Below are positions 6,591 to 15,335 of a stretch of DNA of 64,000 bases, in pieces; position 1 is the stretch's first letter; the number at the start of each line of letters is the position of its first letter. The translations under genes and the position numbers were made by a program. A model generated the notes under the pieces. The model worked only from the letters and a program-made list of their open reading frames with translations. It was not told the DNA's origin and did not search any database. The stretch lies in the NCBI GenBank assembly GCA_040769385.1, contig JAXGLD010000002.1:372001-436000 (forward strand), given 5' to 3'. Source of the DNA: PHAA01 sp022706565. GTDB lineage: Bacteria > Bacillota > Syntrophomonadia > Syntrophomonadales > Syntrophomonadaceae.

Positions 6591-7925
6591 CTATTTATTG
6601 CTCCGACGCCAGATCCCCATCCGGGAGGCGTCTTTGATCAAATCATCCCGGTAATCAGGGTGGGCCATGGCAATCAACGCTTCAGCCCGCTGCCACGTGC
6701 TCATGCCTTTCAGGTTGGCTTTGCCATATTCGGTTACCACCCATTGGGTTAGGGTTCGGCTGCCGGATACGATTGTGCCCTCGGATAGAGTGGAGACAAT
6801 CCGTGACTTTCTTTGCTGGGAACTGCCATAAGTGGAAGCCAGACAAACGATACTCTTGCCTCCCTTGGACCAATAAGCACCCATCACAAACCCCAGAAAC
6901 CCCCCGGTTCCGCTTATTTGCTTGAGACCGTTGGACTCTGCACTCACCTGTCCGAATAGATCGATCTCGACGGCATTATTGATGGAAATGAAATTATCCA
7001 GACGAGCAATTACACTGGGATTGTTGCTGTATTCTATGGTTGTGGCCATCAAGTCCGGGTTTTCGTGGACAAAATCATACAGTTGGCGGTTACCGAGCAC
7101 ATAGGAGTATACTTGACGTCCCCGGTCGATGGACTTGTTTAAACCGTTGATCTTCCCCCGCGCCGTCATATCCATGATGGCATTGACATAAGTCTCGGTA
7201 TGAATACCCAGATCCTTCAAGTCTGAATCCGCGATGAGGCTTCCGACCGCATTGGGCATGCGTCCGATTCCTAGCTGCAAGCAAGCGCCATTAGGTATCT
7301 CTTCCACGATAAAATCAGCAACTCTACGGTCAACGTCATCCGGCGAGCCTGATTCAATCTCAGCGATATCCGCATTGGGCCCTTCAATTACATAGTCGAC
7401 CTCGGATATATGTAAGTTGACATCGCCGCTTCCCCGCGTCCGGGGCATATTGTGATTGATTTCGACTATTTTGATTTGAGCCTGGGCAAAAACTGCCGCC
7501 TGGTAAGCCGGCGAGGTACCGAAGCTGAAAAAGCCGTCCCCATCCATCGGCGCAACCTGGCACACTGCCAAAGATATCGGTTCAACATTTTCACTGTAGT
7601 AACGGGGCAGTTCGAAGAAACTCATGGGAGAGTGGAATCCGCACCCCATCTCCATGATCCGGCGGTCAATGGCAGTATAATGCCATGAATTCCAACCGAA
7701 GTGTTCACCAGGATTCTCAATTTGGAAAATTGCCGGCATCCACAGGGAAAACGCGCCCCGGACTTGGACGTTTGTCAAATCCTCAGCCCGCGCCGCCAAA
7801 GCCTGGTCAAAGGCGACCGGATGAGAAGCGCCTACTCCATAATCGATCCAATCCCCCGATTTTACTAAATCAGCAGCCGCAGCTGCCGATATTAATTTGC
7901 TCTGATATATTCCCCTGAGATCCAA
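6591..7925 (-). CDS. Acetyl-CoA hydrolase/transferase family CoA-transferase (butyrate or 4-hydroxybutyrate type)
   Basis: The 444-aa protein is given the TTG start at 7925: GGAGG lies seven bases upstream, and the resulting DLRGIYQSKLISA start matches relatives, whereas the ATG at 7952 lacks a close binding site. It belongs to the acetyl-CoA hydrolase/transferase family, which includes butyryl-CoA:acetate and 4-hydroxybutyrate CoA-transferases. The probable catalytic Glu lies in GIHTETYVN, and the glycine-rich GTGGFLGFVMGA lies further on. These enzymes exchange CoA between short-chain acids, which suits fatty-acid activation or butyrate formation in an anaerobe. The exact substrate cannot be read from sequence. 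It is unusual for this gene to sit between rbgA and rnhB. Confidence 0.85.
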   Translation of the reverse strand: MDLRGIYQSKLISAAAAADLVKSGDWIDYGVGASHPVAFDQALAARAEDLTNVQVRGAFSLWMPAIFQIENPGEHFGWNSWHYTAIDRRIMEMGCGFHSPMSFFELPRYYSENVEPISLAVCQVAPMDGDGFFSFGTSPAYQAAVFAQAQIKIVEINHNMPRTRGSGDVNLHISEVDYVIEGPNADIAEIESGSPDDVDRRVADFIVEEIPNGACLQLGIGRMPNAVGSLIADSDLKDLGIHTETYVNAIMDMTARGKINGLNKSIDRGRQVYSYVLGNRQLYDFVHENPDLMATTIEYSNNPSVIARLDNFISINNAVEIDLFGQVSAESNGLKQISGTGGFLGFVMGAYWSKGGKSIVCLASTYGSSQQRKSRIVSTLSEGTIVSGSRTLTQWVVTEYGKANLKGMSTWQRAEALIAMAHPDYRDDLIKDASRMGIWRRSNK

Positions 7926-8004
7926 TCTCCAGCCTCCCAATGTTCCGCACATTTTGTATTATATCTGACCACCTTCATCTTTGCTACCAATAAACGGCTG
8001 CTGC

Positions 8005-8841
8005 CTAATCCAAGCTCAAGCGGCCCAGCCTGCCTTTGCGGAAATCCTGCAGCAGAGCAGCGCAGGTCTTTCCCAGATCCAGCTGCCCGCCTTTGAGCAG
8101 GTGACCACGCTGGCGGGCAATCTGCTCCAGCAATTCGATTGCCGTACGGTCGCCATCCTGGATTTTCAGTGTATCCCTAAGGGTGTCTGGAAACCTCGCC
8201 TTAAGGACTTCCAGCAAGTACAAAGCTACCTCTTCTTCCTGATAGGCATTTTCACCGACTATGCCCAGCAAGGCCAACTTCAAACCTTGCTCTTCGTTTT
8301 CGACCTTGGGCCACATAAGCCCAGGCGTATCCATCAGTTCTATATCCTCCCGCACTCTTACCCACTGCTTGCCTCTGGTTATCCCTGGTTTGGCCCCAGT
8401 AACAGCCATTTTCTTGCCTACCAGGCAGTTCAGGAAGGTGGATTTGCCAATATTGGGCACCCCCACTACCATGACCCGCATCGGTCTCACCCGCCGGCCT
8501 TTGCTCTGCAACATCTGGGCTTGCGGCTCATATAGAGCTTTTAGAGCTTTAAGCACCTCATTAAGGCCCTTGCCGCTGGTGGAATCCATTGCAGCGGCAG
8601 TTATGCCGTGGCGACGCAAACGGGTCAGGTATTGATCAGTAGTCTTTGGGTCGGCCAGGTCCATCTTGTTAAGCACGAACAGCATCTTTTTCCGGCTGCT
8701 TATGTTTTCCAAATCTTGATTACGGCATGAAAATGGGGCCCTGGCGTCCAATAATATGGCTACGATGTCCACCAGTTTAATATTCTGCTGTATCTCTCGT
8801 TTGGCTTTAACCATATGACCGGGATACCAGTTGATAGCCAA
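8005..8841 (-). CDS. rbgA: Ribosome biogenesis GTPase RbgA (YlqF)
   Basis: The 278-aa protein is a circularly permuted GTPase: the G4 motif NKMD (about residue 58) comes before the G1 motif GVPNIGKS (about 127) and the G3 motif DTPG. The start INWYPGHMVKAKRE is diagnostic of YlqF/RbgA, which acts in late assembly of the 50S subunit. The start codon is TTG, with AGAGGGA upstream. It follows rplS, as in Bacillus, but a terminator lies between them. Confidence 0.96.
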   Translation of the reverse strand: MAINWYPGHMVKAKREIQQNIKLVDIVAILLDARAPFSCRNQDLENISSRKKMLFVLNKMDLADPKTTDQYLTRLRRHGITAAAMDSTSGKGLNEVLKALKALYEPQAQMLQSKGRRVRPMRVMVVGVPNIGKSTFLNCLVGKKMAVTGAKPGITRGKQWVRVREDIELMDTPGLMWPKVENEEQGLKLALLGIVGENAYQEEEVALYLLEVLKARFPDTLRDTLKIQDGDRTAIELLEQIARQRGHLLKGGQLDLGKTCAALLQDFRKGRLGRLSLD

Positions 8842-8885
8842 ATATGATCCCTCTTTCTTTACTCTCAGGCAATAATCCTAGGAAG

Positions 8886-8913
8886 AAAAAAGAGAATACC
8901 CGCAAGTATTCTC
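8886..8913 (-). terminator. Intrinsic terminator after rplS
   Basis: On the minus strand an 8-bp stem GAGAATAC / GTATTCTC with a 6-nt loop is followed by six Ts. It marks the end of the ylxM-to-rplS operon. Confidence 0.9.
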
Positions 8914-8925
8914 CTCTTAGTCAGT

Positions 8926-9282
8926 TTATCTGGAAAAACGGCCCTTTTCCTTGACCCGGGCTTTTTTACCGGTCAGGCCCCGCAGATAGAAGAGTCTTGC
9001 CCTGCGTACCTTTCCTCGCCTGGTTACTTCAATCTTGGCGATTTTGGGCGAATGCAACAGGAAGGTTCTTTCCACCGCAACCCCGTAGGTTACCCTTCTG
9101 ACCGTGAAATTCTTGGATAGACCGGTACCCCTGATTTTTATGACCACACCCTCATACATCTGGATTCTCTCTCTGGTACCTTCGACGACTTTGGTGTGCA
9201 CTTTCACCGTATCACCCGGGCCGAATGCGGGCAGGTCTTTTCTATAGTGTTCCTCTTCAATAGAACGAATTATGTCTTGCAA
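8926..9282 (-). CDS. rplS: 50S ribosomal protein L19
   Basis: The 118-aa protein matches L19 throughout (FGPGDTVKVHTKVVEG, YEGVVIKIRG, LHSPKIAKIEV, RRAKLFYLR-like region). It binds 23S rRNA at the subunit interface. The start is a TTG, well supported by AAAGGAGGT at the right distance. A GC-rich hairpin upstream (9303-9338) may be an L19 leader. Confidence 0.97.
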   Translation of the reverse strand: MQDIIRSIEEEHYRKDLPAFGPGDTVKVHTKVVEGTRERIQMYEGVVIKIRGTGLSKNFTVRRVTYGVAVERTFLLHSPKIAKIEVTRRGKVRRARLFYLRGLTGKKARVKEKGRFSR

Positions 9283-9302
9283 AATATCTTACCTCCTTTC
9301 TG

Positions 9303-9338
9303 CAGGTGGGCTGGCCCCAGCCATATGCCACCTTTGAT
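9303..9338 (-). promoter_or_regulatory. Possible L19 leader hairpin
   Basis: On the minus strand AGGTGG, then GGCTGG, pair with CCAGCC and CCACCT to give a strong stem just before the rplS binding site. Autoregulatory L19 leaders are known in Firmicutes; similarity here is judged only from position and a stable hairpin, so the call is tentative. Confidence 0.35.
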
Positions 9339-9388
9339 ACAGAACAAACCTATTCTAACATAGCTTGTTGGCTATCTCAAGAAATTGC

Positions 9389-9964
9389 TCAATTATACCA
9401 GCTCGCCCCCAGCAGCCTGTCCATAATGATGGCTACTGCACTGCGTACCGAGAGATGGTTATAAACGCTGGCTCCGGATATGGGTTCCAGTATTCGCTCA
9501 CATCTGTCCATAGATTCTTGACTTATTCCCCACCCGGTACCGAAAAGAAGCAGGTACACCTGATCTGTTTCGGCAATATCGCGACGTAATCCGCGATAGG
9601 TGATTGTGTTGGGGTACTGACGAGCATCAGTAGCAATGGTGATCGCCTCTCGCCCTGTCTCTTTACGGATGTCTTCCAATACAGCTGGAAAATCCTCCGC
9701 CAGCCGCAGCAATCGAAAGGCCTCCTGTCGATCGCTGTTGTAGACACCCCCATACCCCTCCTGCCAGTACGCCAGGATGTCCCGGATCAGTCTCTGCTGA
9801 CTGGCGGATGGATGAACAATATAGAACCCATCGACATCATAAGTGCGGGCAGCACGGGCGATATCGTGGATATCCAGGTTAGTTACCGAGGTAGTGACGA
9901 TATCCATGTTTTTGTTGTACATCGGATAGTGCAGTAAAGCGATATATACGCTGGAACGCCTCAC
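9389..9964 (-). CDS. SpoU/TrmD-fold RNA methyltransferase family protein
   Basis: The 191-aa protein starts at a GTG that overlaps the trmD stop by four bases. The N-terminal part (SVYIALLHYPMYNKNMDIVTTSVTNLDIHDIARAART) and the C-terminal knot region (YLLLFGTGWGISQE, then SVYNHLSVRSAVAIIMDRLLG) match the small family annotated as SAM-dependent RNA methyltransferase in the trmD-rplS gap of Clostridia. The RNA target is not known to me. The overlap implies translational coupling with trmD. Confidence 0.82.
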   Translation of the reverse strand: MRRSSVYIALLHYPMYNKNMDIVTTSVTNLDIHDIARAARTYDVDGFYIVHPSASQQRLIRDILAYWQEGYGGVYNSDRQEAFRLLRLAEDFPAVLEDIRKETGREAITIATDARQYPNTITYRGLRRDIAETDQVYLLLFGTGWGISQESMDRCERILEPISGASVYNHLSVRSAVAIIMDRLLGASWYN

Positions 9965-10701
9965 TTGACCTGGTTCTCCCCTTCAAACAATATCTCTTCC
10001 AGCATCTGTCTTTCTTCCTGGTCGAAATGTCGGCCCAACAATAAATCAGGGCGTTTCACAAGGGTACGTTCAAGGCTGAGCTTTTTTCGCCAGCGGCGAA
10101 TATTTTCGTGATGCCCGGACAGCAGCACCTCCGGTACTTCCCTGCCTTGAAAAGTTTTGGGCCTGGTGTAGTGGGGATATTCCAGCAAACCCTCCGCAAA
10201 GGACTCCTCCTGGGCAGACGTTTCATCACCGAGCACACCAGGGATGAGACGAGTCACCGCATCCACAACAACCATGGCAGCCAACTCGCCGCCGCTCAGC
10301 ACGTAATCACCAATGGACAATTCCTCATCGACCTCGTTCATGACCCTTTCATCAATGCCCTCATAATGACCGCACAGCAGGATCAGGTGCGACTTCTCCG
10401 CCAAGCGGACGACTGTCGACTGCACCAACCTGGAGCCCTGGGGTGACAAATAAACCAAATGGGCGCCCGGGCATCTGACCGCATTAATGGCACGACAGAG
10501 AACATCGGCCTTCATAACCATGCCCGCACCCCCTCCATAGGGGTAATCATCAACCTGCTGGTGCTTATCCAGGGCATAGTCCCGAATATTCCATAATTTA
10601 ATGTCCAACAAACCCCGCTGACGGGCCCGGCTGATGATACTCTCCTCGAATGGTCCCGCGAACATGGCGGGGAAAAGGGTGAGGATATCGATCTTCATCA
10701 T
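9961..10701 (-). CDS. trmD: tRNA (guanine37-N1)-methyltransferase
   Basis: The 246-aa protein contains the TrmD knot motifs YGGGAGMVMK and LSIGDYVLSGGELA, followed by RLIPGVLG. It methylates G37 next to the anticodon and prevents +1 frameshifts. Its ATG overlaps the rimM stop (ATGATGA), and its own stop overlaps the next gene, so rimM, trmD and the methylase gene form a tightly coupled unit. Confidence 0.97.
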   Translation of the reverse strand: MMKIDILTLFPAMFAGPFEESIISRARQRGLLDIKLWNIRDYALDKHQQVDDYPYGGGAGMVMKADVLCRAINAVRCPGAHLVYLSPQGSRLVQSTVVRLAEKSHLILLCGHYEGIDERVMNEVDEELSIGDYVLSGGELAAMVVVDAVTRLIPGVLGDETSAQEESFAEGLLEYPHYTRPKTFQGREVPEVLLSGHHENIRRWRKKLSLERTLVKRPDLLLGRHFDQEERQMLEEILFEGENQVK

Positions 10702-11219
10702 TGTTCTCCCAGCAGACCATCCAACAGCTTGACGGTAAGCCGATGATTGGGCACGTCTACCGCCATCACAACTTGTTTGATGGCGGGAATCAGTATTTCT
10801 CCATAAGTATCGGATTTAACTACATAAACGTCATTGGCACCGGTCTCCAAAACCTCGGCCAGTTGCCCTAAAGGTCCCTTGTCCACATCCTCAACCTGCA
10901 TGCCTATAAGCTGAAAATGATAGAAACTGCCTTCCGGGAGAGGATACAACTGGTCGGTAGTCACATTGAGGAACACGTTGCGCAGTTGTTCGGCTGCCTC
11001 CATATCGTCAATGCCGCGAAATTTCATCAGCATCATTCCCCCATGGGGCGAGCACTGGTCCAGGGTCAACTCAAGCGCCTCCTTGGCTCGCAGCACCAGG
11101 TATTTTTGTCCGGGCTGGAAGCGATCGGGAAAGTCGGTCAGGAGCTGCACCTTGACTGAACCCTTGTAGCCATGAGTCCCGACTATTTTCCCTACTTTTA
11201 TCAATTCCCTGGGGTCCAT
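10698..11219 (-). CDS. rimM: 16S rRNA processing protein RimM
   Basis: The 173-aa protein starts at the ATG at 11219, with GGAGGT ten bases upstream; the longer TTG start would lie on that binding site. VGKIVGTHGYKGSVKVQLLTDFP is split over the RimM N-terminal domain start, and the PRC-barrel domain carries ANDVYVV and ILIPAI. RimM helps assemble the 30S head near S19. It lies between khpA and trmD as usual. Confidence 0.95.
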   Translation of the reverse strand: MDPRELIKVGKIVGTHGYKGSVKVQLLTDFPDRFQPGQKYLVLRAKEALELTLDQCSPHGGMMLMKFRGIDDMEAAEQLRNVFLNVTTDQLYPLPEGSFYHFQLIGMQVEDVDKGPLGQLAEVLETGANDVYVVKSDTYGEILIPAIKQVVMAVDVPNHRLTVKLLDGLLGEQ

Positions 11220-11256
11220 TGTGGTATTGACCTCCAATCAAGCAACTATCAACTGC

Positions 11257-11487
11257 TTACCGCATTATCTCGACCGCAACTTTTTTCCCGGCCTTGGCAG
11301 CCGCCGCTTTGGTCACTGTGCGGATTGACTTGGCGATCTTGCCTTGCTTACCGATTACCTTGCCCATATCTTCCGGTGCGACCCGGATTTCCAGGATGAC
11401 GGCTCTTTCATTCTCAGTCTCGATTACTTCCACGTCCTCCGGTTTATCGACCAGCGAGCGGGCAATATATTCCACCAGTTCTTTCAA
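11257..11487 (-). CDS. khpA: KH-domain RNA-binding protein KhpA (YlqC)
   Basis: The small protein has 76 aa from the TTG at 11487, which gives the family's usual start KELVEYIARSLV. A GTG nine bases further upstream is an alternative. A single KH domain with the loop GKVIGKQGKIAKSIRT is clear. In Gram-positive bacteria KhpA pairs with KhpB/Jag in cell growth and sRNA-related functions. It sits between rpsP and rimM. Confidence 0.93.
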   Translation of the reverse strand: MKELVEYIARSLVDKPEDVEVIETENERAVILEIRVAPEDMGKVIGKQGKIAKSIRTVTKAAAAKAGKKVAVEIMR

Positions 11488-11514
11488 AGGATACACCCCC
11501 CGGTTTTCCTCCCG

Positions 11515-11781
11515 CTATTTGCGGGATGCCGCAAACTTGCTAATTATTCCTTGCTTCTGCAAGAGAGATTTGGCGGTGTCAGAAGGTTTGGCGCCGGTTG
11601 CCAGCCACTTCAAAGCCTTCTCCTCATCTATCTTGATGGTAGCAGGATTGGTCCCCGGATCATAATAACCTATCTCTTCAATGAATCTGCCATCACGCGG
11701 GGTCCTGGAATCAGCCACCACTACCCGGTAAAACGGATGCTTTTTGGCCCCCATCCTTTTTAGCCTGATCTTTGTTGCCAT
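11515..11781 (-). CDS. rpsP: 30S ribosomal protein S16
   Basis: The 88-aa protein is a full-length S16 (IRLKRMGAKKHPFYRVVVADSR, then RFIEEIGYYDP). It binds 16S rRNA early in 30S assembly. AGGAGGTG precedes the ATG. It lies downstream of ffh, as in most Firmicutes. Confidence 0.97.
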   Translation of the reverse strand: MATKIRLKRMGAKKHPFYRVVVADSRTPRDGRFIEEIGYYDPGTNPATIKIDEEKALKWLATGAKPSDTAKSLLQKQGIISKFAASRK

Positions 11782-11880
11782 GTTTTCACCTCCTTGTCAA
11801 TGTTCACTTATGTTAATCGGTCGGGGCATTAAGATAAAACAACGTCATGCCGCAACCAGATCTATAAGTCAAGTCCCGTC

Positions 11881-13227
11881 TTAAAAGGGCAGTTTAAGAT
11901 TCGGAAACCCTGCCCGTTTGCCCTTCTTGCCCGTTAAATCAGTCAATTGTTTCATCAATTTGCGGGCATCTTCGAATTGTTTGAGTAAGCGGTTGACATC
12001 CTGAACTCTGGTTCCGCTGCCCCGGGCTACTCGTTTCTTGCGGCTGCCGTTCAGAATTTGCGGATTTCTTCTCTCTGCAGGGGTCATAGACTTAATGATT
12101 GCCTCGACATGGGACAGCTCTCTTTCATCTATTTCACCTTGCATCGACCGAACGTGTTTCCCCATGCCGGGGATCATCCCCAGCAGGTCTTCCAAAGGCC
12201 CCATGGACCGAACCTGCTGCATCTGCTGCAGGAAATCGTCAAGGGTGAATTCCTGTTGGCGGATTTTTCTCTCCATTTCACGGGCCTGGCTCTGATCGAA
12301 TTTATCCTGGGCTTTCTCCACCAAGGTCAAAATATCACCCATTCCCAGAATTCGCGAAGCCATCCGATCCGGATGAAAGACCTCCAAAGCATCCAGTTTT
12401 TCACCCATACCGACCAACTTAATAGGGCAACCGGTAACCGCTTTGACCGACAGGGCAACGCCGCCGCGGGTATCTCCATCCAGTTTGGTCAGGATAACTC
12501 CTGTCAGGGCCAGCTCATTATTAAAAGCCTCGGCTACGTTGACTGCGTCCTGACCCGTCATGGCATCGACCACTAGCAGGACCTCCTGGGGCTTGACCCG
12601 GTCTTTTATATCGGCCAGTTCATCCATCAGTTCCTGATTGATATGCAATCTACCGGCGGTATCGATGATGACCACATCACGGTTGTTGGCGTTGGCAAAT
12701 TCCAAGGAGGCGGGGGCGATATCGACTGGGTTTCCCTGCCCCATGGAGAACACTGGTACTCCGACCTGTTCTCCCAGCACCTGCAGTTGTTTTATGGCGG
12801 CGGGACGGTAAACGTCGCAGGCCACCAATAGAGGTCTTCTCCCCTGTTTTATAAGGCTCTTGGCCAGTTTGGCGACGGTAGTCGTTTTACCAGCCCCTTG
12901 TAGTCCGACCACCATGAAGACAGTAGGCGGTTTGGGAGCCATGGTAAGTTTATTCTCAGCTTCGCCCATCAGCCTGGTCATCTCGTCATGGACTATTTTA
13001 ATGACCTGCTGCCCCGGGGTCACGCTCTGTAAAACGTCGTGCCCAATTGCCCGCTGGCTCACATTGGCTACAAAATCCTTGACTACCTTGTAATTAACAT
13101 CAGCCTCCAGAAGAGCCAGCCGAACTTCGCGCATAGCCATTTTGACGTCTTCCTCGGTTATCTTGCCCTTGCCGCGTAGTTTTCTGAAAACTTCCTGCAG
13201 CCGATCTGATAAACCCTCAAAAGCCAC
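11881..13227 (-). CDS. ffh: Signal recognition particle protein Ffh (SRP54)
   Basis: The protein has 448 aa. The N domain is followed by a GTPase domain with GLQGAGKTTTVAKLA (G1), VACDVYRPAA, DTAGR and TKLDGDTRGG. A methionine-rich M domain follows, with MGPLEDLLGMIPGMGK. It binds signal sequences and 4.5S RNA and delivers ribosomes to FtsY at the membrane. The start is GTG behind AAAGGAGAG. ylxM lies 16 bp upstream in the same operon; ftsY is not seen next to it. Confidence 0.98.
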   Translation of the reverse strand: MAFEGLSDRLQEVFRKLRGKGKITEEDVKMAMREVRLALLEADVNYKVVKDFVANVSQRAIGHDVLQSVTPGQQVIKIVHDEMTRLMGEAENKLTMAPKPPTVFMVVGLQGAGKTTTVAKLAKSLIKQGRRPLLVACDVYRPAAIKQLQVLGEQVGVPVFSMGQGNPVDIAPASLEFANANNRDVVIIDTAGRLHINQELMDELADIKDRVKPQEVLLVVDAMTGQDAVNVAEAFNNELALTGVILTKLDGDTRGGVALSVKAVTGCPIKLVGMGEKLDALEVFHPDRMASRILGMGDILTLVEKAQDKFDQSQAREMERKIRQQEFTLDDFLQQMQQVRSMGPLEDLLGMIPGMGKHVRSMQGEIDERELSHVEAIIKSMTPAERRNPQILNGSRKKRVARGSGTRVQDVNRLLKQFEDARKLMKQLTDLTGKKGKRAGFPNLKLPF

Positions 13228-13243
13228 ACTATCTCTCCTTTAC

Positions 13244-13585
13244 CTAAAGTAGTGCCGATATCTCTTCTATCAGACTGACTGCTTGATTCAGCCGGGGATT
13301 GTCAGCCTTCGAATCCTCCAGGATCAACTTCAATTCATCCAGGTTCTGCCGAGTGCGCTGGAATCTTGCCACCAGTCCCAACTTGTCCTCAAAATCCTGC
13401 AAAATGCCCTCGGCCCGTTTCACCAGATCGTAGACTGCCTGCCGGCTGGTATTCATGGAAGCAGCAATTTCGGACAACGACCAGTCATTCTCGTAATGCA
13501 TATTTAAAGCTTCTTGTTGTTTGGCGGTTAGTAATGGGCCATAGAAATCTTTGAGTAACACAACCTGACTGACTTTCTCCAGCAT
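13244..13585 (-). CDS. ylxM: YlxM-type helix-turn-helix protein (UPF0122)
   Basis: The 113-aa protein matches the UPF0122 family (LLTAKQQEALNMHYENDWSLSEIA split by the HTH, then NTSRQAVYDLVKRAE). The family is usually encoded just before ffh and is thought to be linked to the SRP pathway. GGGGAGTGG precedes the ATG. A well-formed promoter lies about 45-70 bp upstream. Confidence 0.93.
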   Translation of the reverse strand: MLEKVSQVVLLKDFYGPLLTAKQQEALNMHYENDWSLSEIAASMNTSRQAVYDLVKRAEGILQDFEDKLGLVARFQRTRQNLDELKLILEDSKADNPRLNQAVSLIEEISALL

Positions 13586-13627
13586 GAGGCCACTCCCCTA
13601 TGTAAAGCTTTTTCACTTTACTAAACG

Positions 13628-13656
13628 ATTTTAGATCTTTGCCACGATATTGTCAA
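13628..13656 (-). promoter_or_regulatory. SigA-type promoter of the ylxM-ffh-rpsP-rplS operon
   Basis: On the minus strand TTGACA (13651-13656) and TAAAAT (13628-13633) are separated by exactly 17 bp. The start of ylxM follows by about 42 bp. The promoter lies outside the neighbouring insertion sequence, so the insertion has not removed it. Confidence 0.8.
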
Positions 13657-13703
13657 GTTCCGCGGGCAGGTATGACCGCGTCAAGATACTTTGGGATTTT
13701 TAG

Positions 13704-15199
13704 AAAAGAGAAGATCCCTTTGGTCATTTGATAGTATTAAGAAGTCCGAATAGATCTTAGAAATCTTGATGTCATGGTTTTGTGCCCTTGGTTCAGGATT
13801 TCCAGATTTCCGAAGGTTTCGTAAGGTGGAGCTAATTTGCGTTTGATCTTGATTGCCCAGTCCATCTGTTTTCTTCTGACTTCCTTCGTCACTTTGAGCT
13901 TCTTGGCTAGCAACAGATCGTAGACCACTCCTCCGTTGGCTGAAAATGCCCTCAGCCTGGACATCTGATCCAGCCCGATCTTACTCCATGCCAATGGTCG
14001 GGAGCTCAATCGGGCAGATAGTCTGTGGCTCACGTGTCCCTCGGCACTGCAGCCAGGGTAGTCAGGTTCATACTGGTTCCTTATCCCTTGCCAATGTTTC
14101 AGTATGTATACTAGGGCTTCCTGAACTGATTTTTTCTTGCTTTCAGATTCAGTGGCTATGATAATCGCCCGAAAGAGTTCTTCTAACCTCGGTTTATCGC
14201 CATAGTTGATGTGCCGCCACATCACCGGGGCAATGTTTTCCAGATGAGCGGTGGCCTGGATAACATATTTGGAAAGATGATACCTGTCCAAAACAAAATC
14301 GATATTCTTGAACCATCCCAGGCCGTTTTTAATCCAATTGGCCCCGTCTCCGCTCAGGTAGATTTTCTCTATAGCTTCGGCTTCATAGGCCTCGTGCACA
14401 TAGTCGGCCACTTCCGCCCACAACTCATCGCTATTGCTGTAGACCCCACTGAAATATCGAGGGTTTAATAGTCGCCATCGATCTTTACTGGTTGCTATTT
14501 TACCCTCATGCACGTACACCAACTTAGGCTCCAGACAGCTTCCGTCCTGAAGGGCTACATGGTCTTCGTCGGCTTCTATGTATAGGTTTTTTACTGCTTT
14601 CTTGCCGCCTTTGATCCCTACCGCTTTGCTACTCACACTGCCCAGCTCCCGGATGCTGTTCATGACCGTCTGCGAGGTCAACTGCACCGCTTCTGCTGCC
14701 GTCTCGGCACTTTTTCGATAGGGGACCTCTATCGCTTCTTCTATCAGCTTGGCCTTGAGTGATGTATCCATCCTCTCGTGTGGTAATATTCCGACTGCCT
14801 CATCTGACAGATATTTATGTTCCCCGGTTCGCTTGTTCTGGTAGTATGTCCTGCTATAACTGACTTCTCCAAATAGCGTTACCAGTGTCTTGGCGTCTGC
14901 TTTGTTTTTGACCTCCCAGTGGCGCTTCCGCTCTCGGCTGGCTTTTATCGATTTGTTTATCGATTCCAGGGCTTCAGCTACCAACATCGTCCCGGCTCTA
15001 TCCAACGTTGATTTCATGGCAACTATGAATTCGGATATATCCCTGACTTCAGTGCATAACTTCCCCAATTCCTCCCTGAATTTGTCCCCAATCAATGTAC
15101 CTATTTCTTGTATAATAGATTCCATAAGAGTTTCTCCTTTTCTTTGATGAATAGTGGTCTTTGCAAATCCTATTTTATCAAAGGGGAGATTCTCTTATT
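13704..15199 (-). mobile_element. ISLre2-family insertion sequence
   Basis: About 1.5 kb contain one transposase gene flanked by imperfect terminal inverted repeats. Left end (13704-13723): AAAAGAGAAGATCCCTTTGG. Right end read inwards (15199-15177): AATAAGAGAATCTCCCCTTT, then GAT. Length and single-ORF layout suit ISLre2. No target duplication could be identified with confidence, so the outer borders are accurate only to a few bases. Confidence 0.75.
13737..15125 (-). CDS. ISLre2-family transposase (UPF0236)
   Basis: The 462-aa protein appears intact. It shows the family's features: a helical N-terminal part, a region with FGEVSYSRTYY and LPHERMDTSLKAKL, then the DDE-type core with YIEADEDH and YLSGDGANWIK, and the C-terminal CSAEGHVSHRLSARLSSRPLAWS. 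The closest match by these motifs is ISLre2. It is the only transposase in the window and lies between ylxM and the divergent degV gene. Confidence 0.9.
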   Translation of the reverse strand: MESIIQEIGTLIGDKFREELGKLCTEVRDISEFIVAMKSTLDRAGTMLVAEALESINKSIKASRERKRHWEVKNKADAKTLVTLFGEVSYSRTYYQNKRTGEHKYLSDEAVGILPHERMDTSLKAKLIEEAIEVPYRKSAETAAEAVQLTSQTVMNSIRELGSVSSKAVGIKGGKKAVKNLYIEADEDHVALQDGSCLEPKLVYVHEGKIATSKDRWRLLNPRYFSGVYSNSDELWAEVADYVHEAYEAEAIEKIYLSGDGANWIKNGLGWFKNIDFVLDRYHLSKYVIQATAHLENIAPVMWRHINYGDKPRLEELFRAIIIATESESKKKSVQEALVYILKHWQGIRNQYEPDYPGCSAEGHVSHRLSARLSSRPLAWSKIGLDQMSRLRAFSANGGVVYDLLLAKKLKVTKEVRRKQMDWAIKIKRKLAPPYETFGNLEILNQGHKTMTSRFLRSIRTS

Positions 15200-15267
15200 A
15201 TTTTTTCCTATCTTTTTCCCAAACTAATTTTACGCTAACGGCAGGTATAGGAATAAACCACTCTCTT

Positions 15268-15296
15268 TTGCTTTCATATCTAAAATACAATAGAAT
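15268..15296 (+). promoter_or_regulatory. Candidate SigA promoter for degV
   Basis: TTGCTT (15268-15273) and TAGAAT (15291-15296) are spaced 17 bp apart, 40 bp before the degV start. It lies between the IS right end and the gene. Confidence 0.45.
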
Positions 15297-15335
15297 TATT
15301 TCTATAAATATACACTGCTTGGGAGTGACGAAATT

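Noticed and set aside
13680..13703. Target site duplication of the ISLre2 element (ATTTTT on both sides)
   Set aside because: The match is short and AT-rich and the repeat borders are uncertain, so chance is likely.
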